Assembly: GCA_014377695.1 (NCBI GenBank)
Contig: JACMPA010000009.1
Span: 62,001-126,000, forward strand
Direction of reading: 5' to 3'
Origin: Candidatus Saccharimonadota bacterium
GTDB lineage: Bacteria; Patescibacteriota; Saccharimonadia; Saccharimonadales; UBA4665
Length of the DNA stretch: 64,000 nucleotides
Shown here: one piece after another, positions 18,878 through 32,648 of the stretch
Layout of the letters: each line of letters starts with the position of its first letter
How positions within the stretch are numbered: the stretch's first letter is position 1
Translations under genes and position numbers: made by a program
Notes under the pieces: model-generated
Told to the model about the DNA's origin: nothing
Seen by the model: the letters and a program-made list of their open reading frames with translations, nothing else
The model's database searches: none

Positions 18878-21800
18878 ATGGCAAAGACAACTAGCACGAA
18901 CAAAGCTGGCAACCGTGTATTTTTCACGTCTGACGACAGCGCACTCGACTTACCAAGCTTGGTCGATCACCAGAATAAATCTTTTCAATGGTTTGTTGAA
19001 GAAGGTTTGGGCGAACTATTAGCCGAAATCAGTCCTATCGATGACTACACTGGGGCAAAATTATCATTAAGCTTTAAAGGTTATCACTTCGAAGATCCTA
19101 AGCTGTCTGAAGCTGATGCCCGTGAGAACAATGTTAGCTACGAAGCGCCTCTAAAGGCTATCGTCGAACTAACGAACAAGGTTACTGGCGAAGTCAAAGA
19201 GCAGGAAATCTACCTTGGTGACTACCCTTGGATGACTACTCGTGGCACGTTTGTGATCAACGGTGCAGAACGTGTCGTTGTGTCACAGCTCATCCGTTCC
19301 GCCGGTGTGTTCTTTACCGCCGACCAACACGGTACCAATGCTTTGTATGGTGCCAAGGTTATTCCAGGGCGTGGTGCATGGCTCGAGTTTGAGACCGCTG
19401 CATCCGGTGCAATGTACGTCAAGATCGATCGCAAGCGCAAAATTGCGGTTACTACGCTGCTTCGCGCTCTAGGTGTCACCGAAAGCGTCATGCGTGAAAC
19501 ATTCAAGCACGTTGATCAAGGTAAGCTCAGCTACCTTGACGCTACGCTCGAAAAAGACCCAACACGCGGCCAAAACGACGCGCTTATCGAAGTATATCGT
19601 CGCCTACGCCCAGGTGATCTGGCCACAGTTGATAATGCTAAGTCACTCCTTGAGAACATGTTCTATAACTTCAAGCGTTTTGACCTGTCACGTGTTGGTC
19701 GGTACAAGTTGAATAAGCGACTTGATCTTGATATTCCTAATACTTCCGAGAACCGCATTATGCGTCTCGAAGATTTGCAAGCTATCATCGCAGAGATTAT
19801 GCGACTAAATAATACTCAGGAACCAGCTGATGACATCGATAGTCTAGCTAACCGCCGCGTTAAATTAGTTGGTGAACTGGTTCAACGTCAGTTCCGCATT
19901 GGACTGCTGCGCATGGAGCGCAATACCAAGGATCGTATGTCCATGTCCGAGATCGAAACGGTTGCACCTGGACAGTTGATCAACGCCCGCCCAGTCGTTG
20001 CGGCCGTACGTGAGTTCTTTGCTAGCTCACAGCTGTCACAGTTCATGGACCAGATTAACCCGCTGTCTGAACTCGCTCACAAACGTCGCCTCAGTTCAAT
20101 GGGTCCTGGTGGCTTGTCACGTGAGCGCGCTGGCTTTGAAGTCCGCGATGCCCACGCCACTCACTACGGTCGTATTTGTGCCGTTGAGACACCGGAAGGT
20201 GCTAACATCGGCTTGGTTTTGAACTTAGCTAACTACGCCCGAGTTAACGACTATGGATTTATTGAGACGCCGTACCGTAAAGTAATTAACGCCGCAACTA
20301 CCAAAGACATTGTCGGACACATTGCTTCTCAAGATTACACCGATGAAAAGGGAGCGGTACTCGTTAAACTTGGTGCCAAAGTAACCGCTACAGATGCTGT
20401 TAAGCTCGCTAAAGTAACTGGAAAAGTCACTTGGCCTATTAAGGCTAAGATCACGGCCGATGTAAAATACCTCGACGCATACGAAGAGCAATCTTCAGTT
20501 ATAGCTGGTGGCGGTAACGAAGTCGATGACGAAGGCTACTTTGTCCATGACCGCGTTAGTGCTCGTCAGAACTTGAAATCTAGCGAAGTTGATGCAGATG
20601 ACGTAACGTACATGGACGCCAGTCGTAATCAAATTATTGGTTCATCAGCTGGTTTGATTCCATTCATCGAAAAGAACTACGTCTACCGTTCACTCATGGG
20701 TAGTAACCAACAACGTCAAGCGGTACCACTAGTACAGCCATCAAGTCCAATTGTCGGAACAGGGCTGGAGACTTCGGCTGCCCGTAATACTGGCCAGGTG
20801 ACACTCGCCGAAGGCGATGGTGAAGTTACGAAGGCTAGTGCTGATGAAGTCGTCGTTAAATATTCTGACGGTACCGTCAAATACGAGCCACTGCACTTTA
20901 TTCGATCAAACGAAGGTACCAGCATCAACCAACGCGTTGTAGTCAATACTGGTGACAAAGTTAAGGCCGGTGACGTGCTTGTAGAAGGCATGTCAATCCA
21001 AGGTGGTGAGTTGGCTCTCGGTAAGGACCTTCGCGTGGCATTTATGCCATGGGGTGGTTACAACTTTGAGGATGCCATCATCATTAGCCGCAAATTGGTT
21101 GAGGATGATACCCTTACGTCAATTCATATCGTTGACTTCATGATTGAAGTACGCGAAACGAAGTTAGGTCCTGAGGAAACTACCCGAGACATTCCTAATG
21201 TTTCAGAAGACGTACTGCGTCACCTAGATGAAGAAGGTATTGTCCGTGTTGGTGCTGAAGTCCACCCTGGTGACATCCTCGTCGGTAAGATCACACCGAA
21301 GGGTGAGCAAGAATTAAGCTCAGAAGAGCGATTACTCCGCGCCATCTTCGGCGAAAAAGCCAAAGAAGTCCGTGATACATCGCAGCGCATGAGTAATGGC
21401 AAGCACGGTAAAGTCGTAGGCGTAAAGATTTTCAGCCGCGAAAATGGTCATGAACTAAAGGCCGGCGTCATTAAGCAAATCCAGGTCTTCGTGGCCCAAA
21501 TGCGTAAAATTTCGGTCGGAGATAAGCTCGGTGGTCGTCACGGTAACAAGGGTGTTATTGCCCGTATCTTGCCTATCGAAGACATGCCTTTCATGGCCGA
21601 TGGTCAACCAGTTGATATCGTATTGAATCCGCTCGGTGTCCCATCCCGTATGAACATTGGTCAGCTCTTCGAAACCCACCTTGGTATGGCAGCTCATGCG
21701 CTCGGCATGAAGGTAGCTAGTCCGTCATTCAATGGTGTTACTCCAGAAAAGATTCGTGAACTACTATCCGAAGCTGGCTTCCCAGAAGATGGCAAACAGC

Positions 21801-22444
21801 AGTTGTTTGATGGCCGCACCGGTGATGCCTTCCGTGAACTGACAACAGTCGGAGTCATGTACATGATCAAGTTGAACCACATGGTTACAGATAAGATCCA
21901 TGCCCGTTCGACTGGTCCATACACCATGGTTACTCAGCAGCCGCTTGGTGGTAAAGCCCAAAACGGTGGTCAACGATTTGGAGAGATGGAAGTCTGGGCT
22001 CTAGAAGCCTATGGCGCCGCATATACTCTGCAAGAAATGCTCACTATTAAGTCAGACGACGTCTACGGACGTTCCAAGGCGTACGAATCGATCATCAAAA
22101 AGGCTGAAATCCTGGCGCCAAAGATTCCAGAAAGCTTCAACGTGCTCGTGAAGGAACTCCAAGGTCTTGGACTGAAGGTCGACCTAATTGCATCTGATGA
22201 GATTGTTGATGCCGAAGCCGTACTTGCGACCAACATTCGCGATGAAGCCCGTCACCCAATTGAGATTGAAGTACCACAACCAAGCATTTCTGATATTGAT
22301 GTAAATGCTGAAGACCATGTCGAAGATTTCATGGTCGTAAGCGAAGACAGCGATTTGTCCGACGCAGCACTCGTTGCAGTTGCTGCTGAGACAAATGATG
22401 ATGGTGCTAACACTACCGATGACACTGAAGGTGAGGAGGCCTAA
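18878..22444 (+). CDS. rpoB: RNA polymerase beta subunit
   Basis: SQFMDQINPLSELAHKRRLSSMGPGGLSRERAGFEVRD, GRHGNKGV, GGKAQNGGQRFGEMEVWALEAYGAA. Confidence 0.99.
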   Translation: MAKTTSTNKAGNRVFFTSDDSALDLPSLVDHQNKSFQWFVEEGLGELLAEISPIDDYTGAKLSLSFKGYHFEDPKLSEADARENNVSYEAPLKAIVELTNKVTGEVKEQEIYLGDYPWMTTRGTFVINGAERVVVSQLIRSAGVFFTADQHGTNALYGAKVIPGRGAWLEFETAASGAMYVKIDRKRKIAVTTLLRALGVTESVMRETFKHVDQGKLSYLDATLEKDPTRGQNDALIEVYRRLRPGDLATVDNAKSLLENMFYNFKRFDLSRVGRYKLNKRLDLDIPNTSENRIMRLEDLQAIIAEIMRLNNTQEPADDIDSLANRRVKLVGELVQRQFRIGLLRMERNTKDRMSMSEIETVAPGQLINARPVVAAVREFFASSQLSQFMDQINPLSELAHKRRLSSMGPGGLSRERAGFEVRDAHATHYGRICAVETPEGANIGLVLNLANYARVNDYGFIETPYRKVINAATTKDIVGHIASQDYTDEKGAVLVKLGAKVTATDAVKLAKVTGKVTWPIKAKITADVKYLDAYEEQSSVIAGGGNEVDDEGYFVHDRVSARQNLKSSEVDADDVTYMDASRNQIIGSSAGLIPFIEKNYVYRSLMGSNQQRQAVPLVQPSSPIVGTGLETSAARNTGQVTLAEGDGEVTKASADEVVVKYSDGTVKYEPLHFIRSNEGTSINQRVVVNTGDKVKAGDVLVEGMSIQGGELALGKDLRVAFMPWGGYNFEDAIIISRKLVEDDTLTSIHIVDFMIEVRETKLGPEETTRDIPNVSEDVLRHLDEEGIVRVGAEVHPGDILVGKITPKGEQELSSEERLLRAIFGEKAKEVRDTSQRMSNGKHGKVVGVKIFSRENGHELKAGVIKQIQVFVAQMRKISVGDKLGGRHGNKGVIARILPIEDMPFMADGQPVDIVLNPLGVPSRMNIGQLFETHLGMAAHALGMKVASPSFNGVTPEKIRELLSEAGFPEDGKQQLFDGRTGDAFRELTTVGVMYMIKLNHMVTDKIHARSTGPYTMVTQQPLGGKAQNGGQRFGEMEVWALEAYGAAYTLQEMLTIKSDDVYGRSKAYESIIKKAEILAPKIPESFNVLVKELQGLGLKVDLIASDEIVDAEAVLATNIRDEARHPIEIEVPQPSISDIDVNAEDHVEDFMVVSEDSDLSDAALVAVAAETNDDGANTTDDTEGEEA

Positions 22445-22445
22445 T

Positions 22446-26285
<3,840 letters not shown>

Positions 26286-26298
26286 TCCACTGGATTGC

Positions 26299-26320
26299 CA
26301 CCTCTGTTTTTACAGAGGTG
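26299..26320 (+). terminator. Hairpin after rpoC (first of two in tandem)
   Basis: CACCTCTG-TTTTTA-CAGAGGTG. Confidence 0.6.
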
Positions 26321-26322
26321 AG

Positions 26323-26375
26323 CAGCCCCTTGACAGCAGGTATAGTACACCTAGTTGTCAAGGGGCTGTTTTGTT
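26323..26375 (+). terminator. Intrinsic terminator after rpoC, TTGACA/TGTCAA stem family copy 1
   Basis: CAGCCCCTTGACA ... AGGTATAGTACACCT ... TGTCAAGGGGCTG followed by TTTTGTT. Confidence 0.85.
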
Positions 26376-26389
26376 ATATAATATGAAAT

Positions 26390-26419
26390 GTCATCCTGAG
26401 CGGAGCCGAAAGATCCCGC
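26390..26419. repeat. Single degenerate copy of the GTCATCCTGAGCG..CGAAGGATC-type intergenic repeat
   Basis: GTCATCCTGAGCGGAGCCGAAAGATCCCGC resembles a dispersed repeat known from many bacterial genomes. Confidence 0.5.
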
Positions 26420-26715
26420 ACATGAATCAGCTATGACTATTAATACTTACGATGTATACATGTTGGCTAACTCAAATCGCATTGCCTTCTACGACGCCAT
26501 TACGAATAGAGGCTCTTGACAGCGGGTGTGGCAGCCGGCCTGTCAAATGCCTCCTCTGTTATCTGGACTTTCGGCACTTTATGATTAAGTTTCTTGCTAC
26601 AAGCTTCATTGGAAACGTAAGGTTGTTTTACGGTGCGCACACGTTGGGCATCGATGCTTATGGCTTTAAATATAAATAGTTGGAAGATATCTTCACAAGC
26701 TCATCAGATATACGC

Positions 26716-27120
26716 TCAAGGCAGGACTGGTATGTCTACCTTCGTAAGTTTGCCATCCTCACAAGCAGGATGATCAGTATTCAAACTGAAGTCTCCCGTA
26801 TTAGTATCAAAGTTGTCTTTCTCGCCGTTGATGACAATCAATCCTTCAGTAGTTCCCAGAACCACACAAGCATAAGTGACTGTAATTATATCGTTGGGCC
26901 TGATAGCTACTCTCTCCGGGTTGCCGTCAATCACAACATTTCTAAATCTGATCGTCGAATCAGCTGCAGAATTTAAGGGCATAGAATCGTTCTCGGACTC
27001 TTCCTGCGAATTGAACTGCCAGCCATGGGCGCACATGAGTAGTGTCAGTCCCAACAAAGCCACATCTCTTTTCATTCTGTTACTTCTCTCATAGCTGTCA
27101 GGTCGAATTTTGTTTGTCAT
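26716..27120 (-). CDS. Hypothetical small exported or membrane-anchored protein
   Basis: Start MTNKIRPDSYERSNRMKRDVALLGLTLLMCAHGW with SD AAGGAGAGG upstream on the minus strand; N-terminal hydrophobic segment. Confidence 0.55.
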   Translation of the reverse strand: MTNKIRPDSYERSNRMKRDVALLGLTLLMCAHGWQFNSQEESENDSMPLNSAADSTIRFRNVVIDGNPERVAIRPNDIITVTYACVVLGTTEGLIVINGEKDNFDTNTGDFSLNTDHPACEDGKLTKVDIPVLP

Positions 27121-27307
27121 GAACCTCTCCTTATAATCGACAGACAATACTCCCAATTTATACATACTGCAAATGTATGTCATAATTTACTGCCCGTAGT
27201 TGCGTAAAGTTACGCCATCTGATAAGGTGGGATAGTAAATTAAGTGATCCGAGCCGTACGTAGGCATTCGTATGCAGCAGTAAGGTCACAACTTTAAAGG
27301 AGTATCA

Positions 27308-27721
27308 ATGCCAACAATCAATCAGTTAGTGCGCAAACCGCGTAGCAAAGCTAGTGACAAAAGTAAGTCACCAGCACTGCAACGCGTTACTAACAATCTC
27401 AAGACCAAGAATTATGAGAAGCCAAGCCCACTAAAGCGCGGTGTTTGTGTCAAGGTGACTACCAAGACTCCTAAAAAGCCTAACTCCGCCCTGCGTAAGG
27501 TTGCTCGTGTGCGCCTTAGCAACGGCTACGAAGTCTGGGCTTACATTGGTGGTGAAGGTCATAACCTGCAAGAGCACGCTGTTGTACTTATTCGTGGTGG
27601 TCGCGTAAAGGACCTTCCTGGTGTGCGTTATCACATTGTACGTGGTACGCTCGACCTTCAAGGTGTCGCTAACCGCAAACAAGGCCGTAGTAAATACGGT
27701 GCCAAGAAAGAGAGCAAATAA
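27308..27721 (+). CDS. rpsL: 30S ribosomal protein S12
   Basis: [43 protein letters not shown]. Confidence 0.99.
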   Translation: MPTINQLVRKPRSKASDKSKSPALQRVTNNLKTKNYEKPSPLKRGVCVKVTTKTPKKPNSALRKVARVRLSNGYEVWAYIGGEGHNLQEHAVVLIRGGRVKDLPGVRYHIVRGTLDLQGVANRKQGRSKYGAKKESK

Positions 27722-28200
27722 TGCCCAGGAAAAAGACTAAAGCGTTAGTTCGCGACATCCCAGCAGACCGCGTGTACAACAGTGTAATGGTCCAAAAGGT
27801 CATTAACCGTGTCATGTTGAATGGTAAAAAACAACTTGCCGAGCGATTGGTATACACTGCTATGGAAAAATCAGCAGCCAAACTCAAAGTCGAAAGTCCT
27901 CTCGAAGTCTTTGAAGTAGCTCTAAAGAACATCCAACCAGGTGTCGAGACTCGTTCTCGCCGTGTTGGTGGTGCTAACTACCAGATTCCCTTTGAAGTAA
28001 AAGGCCAACGCCAAAATCACTTGACTATCATGTGGTTCATCGCGGCTGCTCGTTCTCGTAAGGGTATGAGTATGGCTGATCGCCTCGCCGCTGAGCTCAT
28101 GGACGCCTACAACGGCACTGGTGCCGCTGTTAAGAAGCGTGAGGATACACATAAAATGGCAGACGCTAACCGCGCCTTTGCTCACTTCGCACGTACCTAA
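27721..28200 (+). CDS. rpsG: 30S ribosomal protein S7
   Basis: VMLNGKKQLAERLVYTAME, VGGANYQIPFEV, KREDTHKMADANRAFAH. Confidence 0.98.
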   Translation: MPRKKTKALVRDIPADRVYNSVMVQKVINRVMLNGKKQLAERLVYTAMEKSAAKLKVESPLEVFEVALKNIQPGVETRSRRVGGANYQIPFEVKGQRQNHLTIMWFIAAARSRKGMSMADRLAAELMDAYNGTGAAVKKREDTHKMADANRAFAHFART

Positions 28201-28223
28201 CCTGAACCTAACCGAGGAATACA

Positions 28224-28709
28224 ATGTCCTTCTTACGGCCTAAAATAACCACCATTCATGACGTACAGAGTCATGTTTGGGTGCACCCGTTGGATAGGGA
28301 AGCTAGTACGCGGTCGAGCAACCCATACATCAGTCGGTTGGCTCCGCGCGGCCGTAGCATGTTCTTTGAACTAGACAGGACTTTATCGCTTGATCAAAAG
28401 CGCGTTAGAGGCGAGCTGGTGGGAGCTGTAGTCTTTTCAGGGCGAGATCATAGTCTAGCGGACCATCGGAGTATCGTCGTGGCACTGCCACTAAGGGGTA
28501 CTCACGACAACCGAGGTTACGTTGCAGCTCAGATTACAGCTGAGCAAATGACAGCTGAGACGGATAAGCACACTACGGCTATAAAGCTTGCGGAAGTGGC
28601 AGCAGCCATTGCGGTCCATGGATATTTACAGGCCAGTATTGTTACTCAAAGTCTACAGGTTTCGGAAGCGACAACTCACATGCTGAATCGTCTATGGCAG
28701 GTGCGTTAA
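28224..28709 (+). CDS. Hypothetical protein inserted between rpsG and fusA
   Basis: 161-codon ORF with SD GAGGAA upstream; no recognised family. Confidence 0.55.
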   Translation: MSFLRPKITTIHDVQSHVWVHPLDREASTRSSNPYISRLAPRGRSMFFELDRTLSLDQKRVRGELVGAVVFSGRDHSLADHRSIVVALPLRGTHDNRGYVAAQITAEQMTAETDKHTTAIKLAEVAAAIAVHGYLQASIVTQSLQVSEATTHMLNRLWQVR

Positions 28710-28719
28710 CTCTTAGTTG

Positions 28720-28748
28720 TTGTGTAGTAGGTAACAGGGGGATATAAT
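28720..28748 (+). promoter_or_regulatory. Predicted fusA promoter
   Basis: TTGTGT -17 nt- TATAAT. Confidence 0.55.
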
Positions 28749-28859
28749 GGTACACTGTATGCAAAGCTGGTGTTTTTCGTTGTCTTGATTTTATGCAAAT
28801 TAAGCGCTAAGTCACCCGGTCGAATCAACTTTTAACGCGTAAGGACATGTAGCGAAATT

Positions 28860-30947
28860 ATGGCAGACAAGAAAACACCAATGAAAGATATTCGTAACCT
28901 AGGTATTATCGCGCACATTGATGCCGGTAAGACCACTACTACGGAGGGTATTTTGTACCGCACCGGTTTGAGTCATAAGATTGGTGCTGTTCACGAAGGT
29001 GAAACAACAACCGACTGGATGGCCCAAGAGCGTGAACGTGGTATTACCATTGTTGCTGCGTCCGTTACTTGCTTTTGGAAGGGTCACCAAATTAACATTA
29101 TTGACACTCCAGGGCACATTGACTTCACTGCTGAAGTTGAACGGTCTCTCCGTGTACTAGATGGTGCCGTTGTGGTATTTGATGGCAAAATGGGTGTGGA
29201 ATCGCAGTCCGAGACCGTGTGGCGCCAAGCCGATAAATATGGTACGCCTCGCCTCTGTTTTATCAATAAAATTAATCAAACCGGTGGTGACTTCTATAAA
29301 TCACTCGATACAATTCACGCCCGCTTGAGCAAGCATGCCTTCCCAATCCACCTGCCTATTGGCTTCGAACAGGCCATTAACGGTGTTATCGACCTCGTTG
29401 ATATGAAAGCCTATACCTACGCCGAGTTCCATGACAAGGAACTAGTAGAAGGCGAAGTTCCAGCAGATATGCTCGACCAAGCTAAAAAGTACCGCAGTCT
29501 CCTTATCGAGAACGCCGTTGCTGAAGATGAAGTCATGCTCGAGAAGTACTTTGAAGTTGGCGAGGAAGGTTTGACGACCGACGAAATCAAACAAGCTATT
29601 CGCACCGCAACTTTAACTGGCAAATTCTTTGTAGTAACTGGTGGTGATGGCCGCGGTGTGATGGTTGAAAAGGTCCTCGACCTCGTAAACGATTACCTGC
29701 CAGCACCAAACGACCGAAGTAACACTTGGGGTACTCACCCCAAAACGGGTGATGAAATTGAACGTAAGCACGACGAAACAGAACCATTCTCAGCGCTAGC
29801 CTTCAAAATTACGACTGATCCATTTGTCGGCAAGCTAGCCTACTTCCGCGTGTATTCCGGCAAAATCACGGCCGGCTCTTATGTGCTAAACAGTTCAACT
29901 GGGGAAAAAGAACGTGTTGGCCGGATTGTCCGATTGCAAGCCGACAAGCGTACCGATGTAACCGAAGTTGGTTCAGGTGACATTGCCGCCATTGTGGGCC
30001 TCAAGGGCACAACAACTGGCAACACACTCTGTGATCCAAACAACCCAATCGTCCTCGAAAACATTACCTTCCCAGATCCACCAGTATCAATCGCTATTGA
30101 GCCAAAGACCAAGGCCGATCAAGAAAAGATGTCCATTGCGTTGCAGCGCTTGGCTGAGGAAGACCCAACATTCCGCGTCCACACTGACGAAGAAACTGGT
30201 CAGACTATCATTTCCGGTATGGGTGAGTTGCACCTCGAGATCATCGTTGATCGTATGAAGCGTGAGTTTACCGTGGAGGCCAACATCGGTCAGCCACAAG
30301 TTGCCTATCGTGAATCAATCCGCAAAAGCGGTGTCGAAGTACAAGGTAAGTTCATTCGCCAATCTGGCGGTCGTGGCCAGTATGGTGACGTCTGGCTTCG
30401 AGTGTCCCAGAACGAACAAGGTGCTGGTTTTGAGTTTATTAACTCAATCAAGGGTGGTGTTGTTCCAAGTGAATACATCAAACCAGTCCAGCAAGGTGTC
30501 GAAGAAGCACTTAAAAACGGCATTATCGCTGGGTACCCAGTGGTTGATGTTAAGGCCGAGCTGTACGACGGAAGCTACCACGAAGTAGACTCCAACGAAA
30601 TGGCCTTCAAAATCGCCGGATCAATGGCTATCCAGAACGGTGTGAAAAACGCTGGACCAGTGCTGCTTGAGCCTGTTATGAAGGTTGTCATTGTAACCCC
30701 TGAAGAATTCATGGGCGACGTGATTGGTGACCTTAACTCTAAGCGTGGTCGCATCGAGTCGATGGAAGATTTAACCACCGGCATCAAGGAAATCACCTCC
30801 TTTGTACCACTGGGCGAAATGTTTGGCTACACAACTAACTTGCGTAGCACTACACAAGGCCGCGCTAGTTCAAGTATGGAGCTAGATCACTACGCCGACG
30901 TGCCGAGCCATGTCGCTGAGGCTATCATAGCCAAAAACGCCAAATAA
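28860..30947 (+). CDS. fusA: Elongation factor G
   Basis: AHIDAGKTTTTEGILYRTG, DTPGHIDFTAEVERSLRVLDGAV, full EF-G domain set. Confidence 0.99.
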   Translation: MADKKTPMKDIRNLGIIAHIDAGKTTTTEGILYRTGLSHKIGAVHEGETTTDWMAQERERGITIVAASVTCFWKGHQINIIDTPGHIDFTAEVERSLRVLDGAVVVFDGKMGVESQSETVWRQADKYGTPRLCFINKINQTGGDFYKSLDTIHARLSKHAFPIHLPIGFEQAINGVIDLVDMKAYTYAEFHDKELVEGEVPADMLDQAKKYRSLLIENAVAEDEVMLEKYFEVGEEGLTTDEIKQAIRTATLTGKFFVVTGGDGRGVMVEKVLDLVNDYLPAPNDRSNTWGTHPKTGDEIERKHDETEPFSALAFKITTDPFVGKLAYFRVYSGKITAGSYVLNSSTGEKERVGRIVRLQADKRTDVTEVGSGDIAAIVGLKGTTTGNTLCDPNNPIVLENITFPDPPVSIAIEPKTKADQEKMSIALQRLAEEDPTFRVHTDEETGQTIISGMGELHLEIIVDRMKREFTVEANIGQPQVAYRESIRKSGVEVQGKFIRQSGGRGQYGDVWLRVSQNEQGAGFEFINSIKGGVVPSEYIKPVQQGVEEALKNGIIAGYPVVDVKAELYDGSYHEVDSNEMAFKIAGSMAIQNGVKNAGPVLLEPVMKVVIVTPEEFMGDVIGDLNSKRGRIESMEDLTTGIKEITSFVPLGEMFGYTTNLRSTTQGRASSSMELDHYADVPSHVAEAIIAKNAK

Positions 30948-30983
30948 CACTCCAGACATAAGCCACCACTACAAGTGGTCTAA

Positions 30984-31013
30984 AACTGACACGGCCATGG
31001 CGGCCGTGTCAGT
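30984..31013. terminator. Strong hairpin between convergent fusA and lipid kinase genes
   Basis: AACTGACACGGCC-ATGGC-GGCCGTGTCAGTT. Confidence 0.65.
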
Positions 31014-31038
31014 TATTCTATACAAAGATTTGCGCTGC

Positions 31039-31977
31039 TTAGGCGGTGGTTGCTAACAAATACAATGGCTGATCAGCTGGCACTACCGACACGGTAGTGC
31101 CAGCTTTTAATTGACGGACTTCGCCGTCAAACTGCATCCAAGTGTCGGATTCAAGCCTAAATGAGCGGTCTTTGACGGTACTGCCCTTAACCCAACTACG
31201 AGTCAGGTGAGCCAGGTGCGTAAATAGTACGGGGTACTTACGTAGTACTCTTACTTCGACAAAACCCGGTTTGGTTAAATCTGCCGGTGTGCGGTAGACT
31301 TTCGCCATCCGTGGTCCATTCACCAGCAATAGGTCGTACATCGTAGTTTCTTGGTTTGTTTGTGTGGTAGTAAATCGTTGAGCACGCTGCAGGGCTATTA
31401 AGCTTACTATCATTTCGGAGATGAACCGCGCCGGGGCAATGCGGGTAGTAGCGGTAACTAACTTGGATTCATCGAGCGCATTAGCGGCAAAGGCCACCGC
31501 ACCGAAGCTGACGTAGCACATGGCATACGCTGACTCTTCTACTTTGCCAAGTTTCAAGTGGTACTGCATCGGATGCATCTCGGTTCGCTCACCTTGGTGC
31601 AATAGTGGCCGAATGTCCGTGCGCCGCTTGCCATTAGCCATAGACGCCAAGTCGCACGCGTTCCCCCCCCAGAGTGGCAGAATAGTAGCCTGTACAGCCG
31701 AGGACGATGCACATTTTTGTAGCTGATTTAAAACGTAGTTGGCCGTACCATCGCCACCCAATACGGCCAACAAACATTGCTTATCCAGCTGTGCCAATCT
31801 AGCGCGAAGCTTCTTTGGTGAATCAAAATCTTTAGATGTTAATCGATATAACTCAAAATTATGATCACCATAGGTCTCTTTTAATTGTGATTCGTAATGA
31901 CGGCTCCAGCGGTAGCTAGTGCCTTTGGGGTTGGTTATAAGTAGACAACTGGTAAGTCGATTAGTTTTTTGGGTCAT
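31039..31977 (-). CDS. Diacylglycerol/lipid kinase family protein
   Basis: LLITNPKGTSYRW, VLGGDGTANYVLNQL, PLWGGNACDLA (variant of the GTAND motif); ends with a beta-rich domain. Confidence 0.85.
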   Translation of the reverse strand: MTQKTNRLTSCLLITNPKGTSYRWSRHYESQLKETYGDHNFELYRLTSKDFDSPKKLRARLAQLDKQCLLAVLGGDGTANYVLNQLQKCASSSAVQATILPLWGGNACDLASMANGKRRTDIRPLLHQGERTEMHPMQYHLKLGKVEESAYAMCYVSFGAVAFAANALDESKLVTATTRIAPARFISEMIVSLIALQRAQRFTTTQTNQETTMYDLLLVNGPRMAKVYRTPADLTKPGFVEVRVLRKYPVLFTHLAHLTRSWVKGSTVKDRSFRLESDTWMQFDGEVRQLKAGTTVSVVPADQPLYLLATTA

Positions 31978-32606
31978 GATGTTTTCCTTAGGTCTGTCGT
32001 ATAGGCTTGGCTACTGTGTACCGCAAATATGACGAAAGCGACAAAGCCAATCCAAGCTAGACCCAGTATTGCATGCCGAGTTAATCCTGCGCCGATACCA
32101 AGCGCACTAGCAAACAATAGTACTACGACCCACTCGAGAGCCGCAGCTAGCTTGCCATTGCGCGACGGATGTAACCGCTGAGCAGTAAAGAGTGCCCAAC
32201 CAAAGAGCAGAACATTATACACCGCATGTAGGGCCAAAAAGCCAAAGACAGCCGTCGGTAACAGCTGGATTATCCATAAAGTCATGACGCTGGCGGCTAA
32301 TACGACTTTATCGGCGGTGGCGTCCACCGCCTCGCCTATCGGGCTCTTGGTGCCAGTATAGTCGGCAACAACGCCGTCAAATAAGTCAGCCAACCTGCCA
32401 ACCAATAACAAACTGACTCCGAGCATTGTGTTGACGTCTAATGCTAATACGTAGAGTCCGGTGAGAGCGATAAAGCTCCCAAATATCGTAACGGCGTTAG
32501 CTGGCGTAATGTAGCCTTGGGTGCGAGCAGCATACCGTTGCCAAACGGTACGATCGGCGATTGCGACCTCATCCCAATCGTTCCCATTAGCGCGATGTAA
32601 TTTCAT
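31974..32606 (-). CDS. CDP-alcohol phosphatidyltransferase family protein
   Basis: DLFDGVVADYTGTKSPIGEAVDATAD matches DxxDGxxAR(x8)GxxxDxxxD except R is D; several TM segments; ATGA overlap with the lipid kinase. Confidence 0.85.
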   Translation of the reverse strand: MKLHRANGNDWDEVAIADRTVWQRYAARTQGYITPANAVTIFGSFIALTGLYVLALDVNTMLGVSLLLVGRLADLFDGVVADYTGTKSPIGEAVDATADKVVLAASVMTLWIIQLLPTAVFGFLALHAVYNVLLFGWALFTAQRLHPSRNGKLAAALEWVVVLLFASALGIGAGLTRHAILGLAWIGFVAFVIFAVHSSQAYTTDLRKTS

Positions 32607-32648
32607 GTAAATACAGTAGCACGAGCCGCTGCAGACTCATGCTAGAAT

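Noticed and set aside
22374-22445. ORF-track start of RpoC at 22374 inside rpoB
   Set aside because: The ATG at 22446 (MRSYAYAND) directly after the rpoB stop matches normal RpoC; the upstream part is the out-of-frame rpoB end.
26323-26368. TTGACA inside the terminator stems as a -35 promoter element
   Set aside because: No suitable -10 at 16-18 nt on either strand; the symmetric placement is explained by the stem.
26452-26679. 75-aa plus-strand ORF after rpoC
   Set aside because: Overlaps the hairpin at 26.5 kb, lacks an SD and any protein-like feature.
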